DNA of 18,260 nt from DATAWZ01 sp036266975 (GTDB lineage: Bacteria; Actinomycetota; Thermoleophilia; Solirubrobacterales; Solirubrobacteraceae). A model generated the notes under the pieces. It saw only the letters and a list, made by a program, of their open reading frames with translations, ran no database searches and was not told the DNA's origin. A program made the translations under genes and the position numbers. Below are positions 15,203 through 18,260 of this stretch, one piece after another. Within the stretch, counting starts at the first letter, position 1. Each line of letters starts with the position of its first letter. Location: assembly GCA_036266975.1 (NCBI GenBank), contig DATAWZ010000125.1:1-18260 (forward strand), written 5' to 3'.

Positions 15203-17494
15203 ATGGACAGTCGTCGAAGGTGGGTGTCGCTCCTGGTCAGTACAGTCGCCGCGCTGGCGCTGTTCGCCGTTCCCGCAGCCGCGCAGTTCACGTGGTCGGC
15301 TCCGGTGTCGATCGGCACCACCGGCGCCGCGGTGTCGATCATCGGCGTGTCCTGCCCCTCGAGCAGCCAGTGCACCGGCGTCGACGCCAACGGTGAGGAG
15401 ACGACCTTCGACCCGACCTCGCCGGGCACCGCGCACCCGTTCGCGCTCGATCCCGGCGCACCGCTCGCGTCGGTCTCCTGCCCCTCGCTCACGCAGTGCA
15501 CCGCGGTGGGCAAGGGCAACGGTGAGGTCACGTTCGACCCGCAGGTGCCCGGACACCCCACGCCGGTGACGCTGATCGCCGGGGCCGCGGCGGTCCCGAG
15601 CGTCTCCTGCCCGTCGACCGTCCAGTGCACCGCGGTCGCCGGCGGCGATGAGGTGACCTTCAACCCGACCAATCCCGGAGCGCCCCCGGCGGTGGCCATC
15701 GAGCCGAACGCCTCGCTCAACGCGATCAGCTGCCCGTCCACCGGCCTGTGCGTCGTGGTCGACGCCGCCGGCAACGCGATCAGCTTCAACCCTCAGAGCC
15801 CGGGCTCGCCCAGCTCGCTGGGCAACGACTCCGGCGTCGATCTGATCGCCCTGTCCTGCCCGACCACCGGCCAGTGCACGGCGGTCGGCAACGCCTCCGG
15901 CAACGCCGGGCGCGTGACGACCGTCTTCCCCGGCACGAGCCAGGCGGCCGTGAACGGCACGCTCGGCAACGGCAGTCAGGCCTACGGCGTGGCCTGCGCC
16001 ACCACGACCCAGTGCACCGGGGTGCAGGCGGGCACAGGCGGCATCGAGGCCTTCAACCCCTCGACGCCGGCGACGGTGACCGTCGTGAACGAGCCCAACA
16101 CCCCACTCGCGGTCGCCTGTCCCGCCGCGACGCAGTGCACGGCCACCGACACCGCCGGCGACGAGGTCACCTTCAACCCGACGGTCGCCGGGACGGCCAC
16201 GCCGCAGGCGGTCGACGGCTACTTCGGGGTCAGCGGCGTCGCGTGCGCCTCGACCACTCAGTGCACGTTCGTCGCGGGCGCCGAGGAGGAGACGCTCTCC
16301 CCCGCCGCGCCGGGAAGCCCGACCGCGACCACGGTCGACGGCGGCCAGAGCATCCACAGCGTCTCCTGCTCCGCGACGACCCAATGCACGGTGGTCGACG
16401 CCCAGGGCGGCGAGGTCACCTTCAACCCCGCCTCGCCCGGCGCGCCGATGCGCCGGATCGTCGACCAGGGGGGCGACCTGAACGCCGTGAGGTGCATGTC
16501 GCTGACCCTGTGCGACGCGGTCGATAGCACCGGACACGAGGTCGCCTTCGATCCGACCAACCCGGGCACGACCGACGTGATCTCGATGGACTCGGGCCGC
16601 GCGCTGAACGCGCTCGCGTGTCCGACCACCAGCCAGTGCACCGCGGTCGACAACGTCGGCCAGGAGCTCACGTTCAACCCGGCCGTCGGAGCGCCCACGA
16701 CCGTCAACGTCGACAGCGGCCAAAGCCTCAGCGCGGTCGCCTGCCCGGCCAAGGACCAGTGCACGGCGGTCGACCTCTCCGGCCACGCGGTCACGTTCGC
16801 GATCAGCACGGGGGCCACGGCGGCCTCGGCGAGCCCGGGCCCGGCGGCGATCGACACCAACCCGCTGACCGCCGTGACCTGTCCGACGAGCACCGACTGC
16901 GTCGCCGCCGACGCGGCCGGACGCGTGCTGGAGGGCACCCCCACGTCGAGCACCTGGACCGTGGACCGGATCCCCGGGGCGGCGGCGCTGAGCGTATTGG
17001 CCTGCGTCTCAACGACGCAGTGCCTGGCCGGCGACAGCGCCGGATCGGCGTTCGTGGGGACCCAGGCCCCGCCGAGCACGGTCACCACCGGGCCGTCGAC
17101 GAGCGCGATCCGCTCGCTGCTGCGCTCCGAGCTTGCACCGAGCGGCGCCGGGGCGCGGATCGGCCGGCTCGTCCGGGCGCGCCGGCTGCGCCAGGTGTTC
17201 CGCGCGCTCGAGACCGGCCATCTGCAGGTCAGCTGGTACCGCGTGACCTACCACTACCGACGGGTCGGCCGCCACCGGCGGGTGCGCGTGCGCGTGCTGC
17301 ACCTGGTGGCGCGCGGCAGCACCACCTACGCGGGGGCGACCAACAAGGCGGTGCTGGTCCGACTGACTCCGGGTGGCCGGGCGCTGCTGGCCCGCGTGCA
17401 CCACCAGCGCACGCTGCTGGCCCAGGCCGTGTTCACGCCGGCCCGCGGTGCGAGCATCGTCGCGCACCGCAACATCACGCTCAGGCGCGGCTGA
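15203..17494 (+). CDS. Secreted protein of 14 cysteine-paired repeats, function unknown
   Basis: 763 residues. The signal peptide (MDSRRRWVSL, hydrophobic core, AAA-Q) is cut near residue 27. Fourteen repeats of about 42 residues follow up to about 630. Each opens with a C-x5-C pair (CPSTTQC, CPTTSQC, CSATTQC), then TAVD-x-x-G-x-E-x-TFNP-x-x-PG and a variable stretch. One pair per repeat suggests a disulfide in each. The period and pattern suggest a beta-propeller-like or solenoid exported protein; this is inference. The C-terminal ~130 residues are Arg/His-rich (RRVGRHRRVRVRV) and end in a beta-rich module (LVARGSTTYAGATNKAVLVRL to NITLRR), probably a separate domain. No sortase motif or membrane helix is seen. 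Its last codons form the first unit of a 26-bp tandem repeat. Cell-surface or extracellular role likely; ligand unknown. Confidence 0.85.
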   Translation: MDSRRRWVSLLVSTVAALALFAVPAAAQFTWSAPVSIGTTGAAVSIIGVSCPSSSQCTGVDANGEETTFDPTSPGTAHPFALDPGAPLASVSCPSLTQCTAVGKGNGEVTFDPQVPGHPTPVTLIAGAAAVPSVSCPSTVQCTAVAGGDEVTFNPTNPGAPPAVAIEPNASLNAISCPSTGLCVVVDAAGNAISFNPQSPGSPSSLGNDSGVDLIALSCPTTGQCTAVGNASGNAGRVTTVFPGTSQAAVNGTLGNGSQAYGVACATTTQCTGVQAGTGGIEAFNPSTPATVTVVNEPNTPLAVACPAATQCTATDTAGDEVTFNPTVAGTATPQAVDGYFGVSGVACASTTQCTFVAGAEEETLSPAAPGSPTATTVDGGQSIHSVSCSATTQCTVVDAQGGEVTFNPASPGAPMRRIVDQGGDLNAVRCMSLTLCDAVDSTGHEVAFDPTNPGTTDVISMDSGRALNALACPTTSQCTAVDNVGQELTFNPAVGAPTTVNVDSGQSLSAVACPAKDQCTAVDLSGHAVTFAISTGATAASASPGPAAIDTNPLTAVTCPTSTDCVAADAAGRVLEGTPTSSTWTVDRIPGAAALSVLACVSTTQCLAGDSAGSAFVGTQAPPSTVTTGPSTSAIRSLLRSELAPSGAGARIGRLVRARRLRQVFRALETGHLQVSWYRVTYHYRRVGRHRRVRVRVLHLVARGSTTYAGATNKAVLVRLTPGGRALLARVHHQRTLLAQAVFTPARGASIVAHRNITLRRG

Positions 17495-17656
17495 CTCGAC
17501 GCTCAGGCGCGGCTTGCGCACTTCCGGCTCAGGTGCGGCTCGCGGAGGCGGCGCTCAGGCGCGGCTCGCGCACTTCCGGCTCAGGCGCGGCCCGCGGACG
17601 CGGCGCTCAGGCGCGGCTCGCCGACGCGGCGCTCACGCGCCGCTGGCCGACTCGGC
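17479..17656. repeat. 26-bp tandem repeat, about 7 units, bridging two convergent gene ends
   Basis: Units start with GCTCAGGCGCGGC. The first (17479-17500, 22 bases) is the 3' end of the secreted repeat gene and its stop. Six 26-base units follow without spacers: 17501, 17527, 17553, 17579, 17605 and 17631. Units 1 and 3 end in CACTTCCG and differ at one base; units 2, 4, 5 and 6 end in GCGGC or similar. The last unit holds the stop codon and last codons of the Lgt-family gene. A period of 26 is not a multiple of 3, so it is not coding as a repeat. It may act as terminator or barrier between convergent genes, or be an expansion of the gene end. Confidence 0.8.
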
Positions 17657-18260
17657 CAGCGGCAGCGGGGACAGGCTGCCCTCGCGGCGCGTCAGCCAGG
17701 CGAGCAGCAACAGGCCGCCGAGGGCCGACCCGATGCTCTCCAGCTGGGCGGCCGTGAGTCCGATCCACACCTCGTGGTTGCGGCGGATGAACTCGACCAG
17801 CAGTCGCTCGACGCCGCTGAGCACGAAGTAGAGCGCGAAGACCACGCCGGGGCGCACGCGGTCGCGCAGCGACCACAGCAGGAGCGCGAGCAGGCCCATC
17901 GTGACGGTCTCGTAGATCGGGGTCGGATAGACCGTCACGCCCGCCGGCGTGGGCACCGTGCCGTGCGGATAGGCCATCGTGTCCAAGCCGTGCGCGCGCA
18001 TCCCGTAGTCGCCGTCGCCGGAGACCTGGCAGCCGATGCGACCGATCGCGTAGCCGAGCGCGAGCACGGTCGCGGCCATGTCCAGGGTGGGCCAGTCCAG
18101 GACCTTGCGCACGTGGGCCCAGGTGAGGATGCCGATCGCCCCGCCGATCGCGCCCCCGTACCAGACCAGCCCCGAGCCGGAGAAGACCGCGTGGAAGACG
18201 TGGTGCTTGACCTCGCTGTAGTTCTGGATGACGTAGTAGCCGCGAGCGCCGATGAGGCCG
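17633..18260 (-). CDS. Lgt-family membrane protein (prolipoprotein diacylglyceryl transferase-like), 5' end outside window
   Basis: The visible C-terminal ~208 residues carry the Lgt fold: GLIGARGYYVI at the edge, a GSGLVWYGGAIGGAIG membrane segment, GRIGCQVSGDGDYG, YPTPIYE and later hydrophobic helices (LLALLLWSL, VVFALYFVLSGVERLLVEFIRR). Lgt moves diacylglycerol to the lipobox cysteine of prelipoproteins at the membrane. Two usually conserved residues differ: His103 of E. coli (SFHGG) is Tyr here (VWYGG), and Asn146 (GRIGN) is Cys (GRIGC). The GRIG arginine, the Gly of the signature and the final RNHE/VERLLVEFIRR pattern remain. This may be a divergent active subgroup or a paralogue with another substrate, so I give no symbol. 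The N-terminus and start are beyond the window. The stop lies in the last 26-bp repeat. Confidence 0.82.
   Translation of the reverse strand, partial: GLIGARGYYVIQNYSEVKHHVFHAVFSGSGLVWYGGAIGGAIGILTWAHVRKVLDWPTLDMAATVLALGYAIGRIGCQVSGDGDYGMRAHGLDTMAYPHGTVPTPAGVTVYPTPIYETVTMGLLALLLWSLRDRVRPGVVFALYFVLSGVERLLVEFIRRNHEVWIGLTAAQLESIGSALGGLLLLAWLTRREGSLSPLPLAESASGA

Noticed and set aside
15188..16786. 532-codon frame on the minus strand under the secreted repeat gene
   Set aside because: It mirrors the cysteine-repeat coding sequence, so its own repeats are a by-product. No start signal or recognisable domain.
17501..17656. CRISPR array
   Set aside because: The 26-bp units are directly adjacent, with no unique spacers, and no cas gene is present.

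Overview
This 18.3 kb window is very GC-rich, with strong G/C preference at third codon positions. Its gene content fits a deep-branching actinobacterium. My best guess is Thermoleophilia, near Solirubrobacterales. That guess rests on protein style (MarP-type protease, MecA_N-type PBP, actinobacterial lysA-hom-thrC-thrB order) and not on a marker gene. No rRNA, tRNA, phage or transposase gene was seen.

Layout, left to right. (1) 1-793, minus: 5' part of a DNA topoisomerase III gene (topB), cut by the window edge. (2) 1014-4038: a divergent envelope pair, a membrane-anchored MarP-like serine protease (minus) and a penicillin-binding transpeptidase (plus). (3) 4086-5930: the translational GTPase typA/bipA. 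(4) 5955-7395, minus: a lipoprotein, an SRPBCC-fold protein and a small four-cysteine protein. (5) 7626-9205, plus: a zinc-ribbon/FHA protein and a ParA-type ATPase, separated by a 163-bp near-palindromic element. (6) 9206-9554: a structured intergenic region with hairpins and a second inverted-repeat element that touches the thrB stop codon. (7) 9555-13928, minus: a tightly coupled lysA-hom-thrC-thrB operon for lysine and threonine synthesis, with each junction a 4-base GTGA overlap; a small ABM-like protein (13966-14268) lies just upstream. (8) 14442-15161, plus: an alpha/beta hydrolase. (9) 15203-17494, plus: a secreted protein of 14 cysteine-paired repeats. (10) 17479-17656: a 26-bp tandem repeat between two convergent genes. 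(11) 17633-18260, minus: an Lgt-family membrane protein, cut at its 5' end.

Regulation. Several genes have a TANNNT-type -10 box only 7-9 bases before the start codon and no ribosome binding site, which predicts leaderless mRNAs (topB, pbp, typA, the lipoprotein, parA). Others have clear Shine-Dalgarno sequences (FHA gene, ABM gene, secreted repeat gene).

No obvious new multi-gene system is present. The least explained signals are the two palindromic elements that coincide with stop codons, the 26-bp array spanning two gene ends, the 14-repeat secreted protein and the atypical Lgt-family protein.
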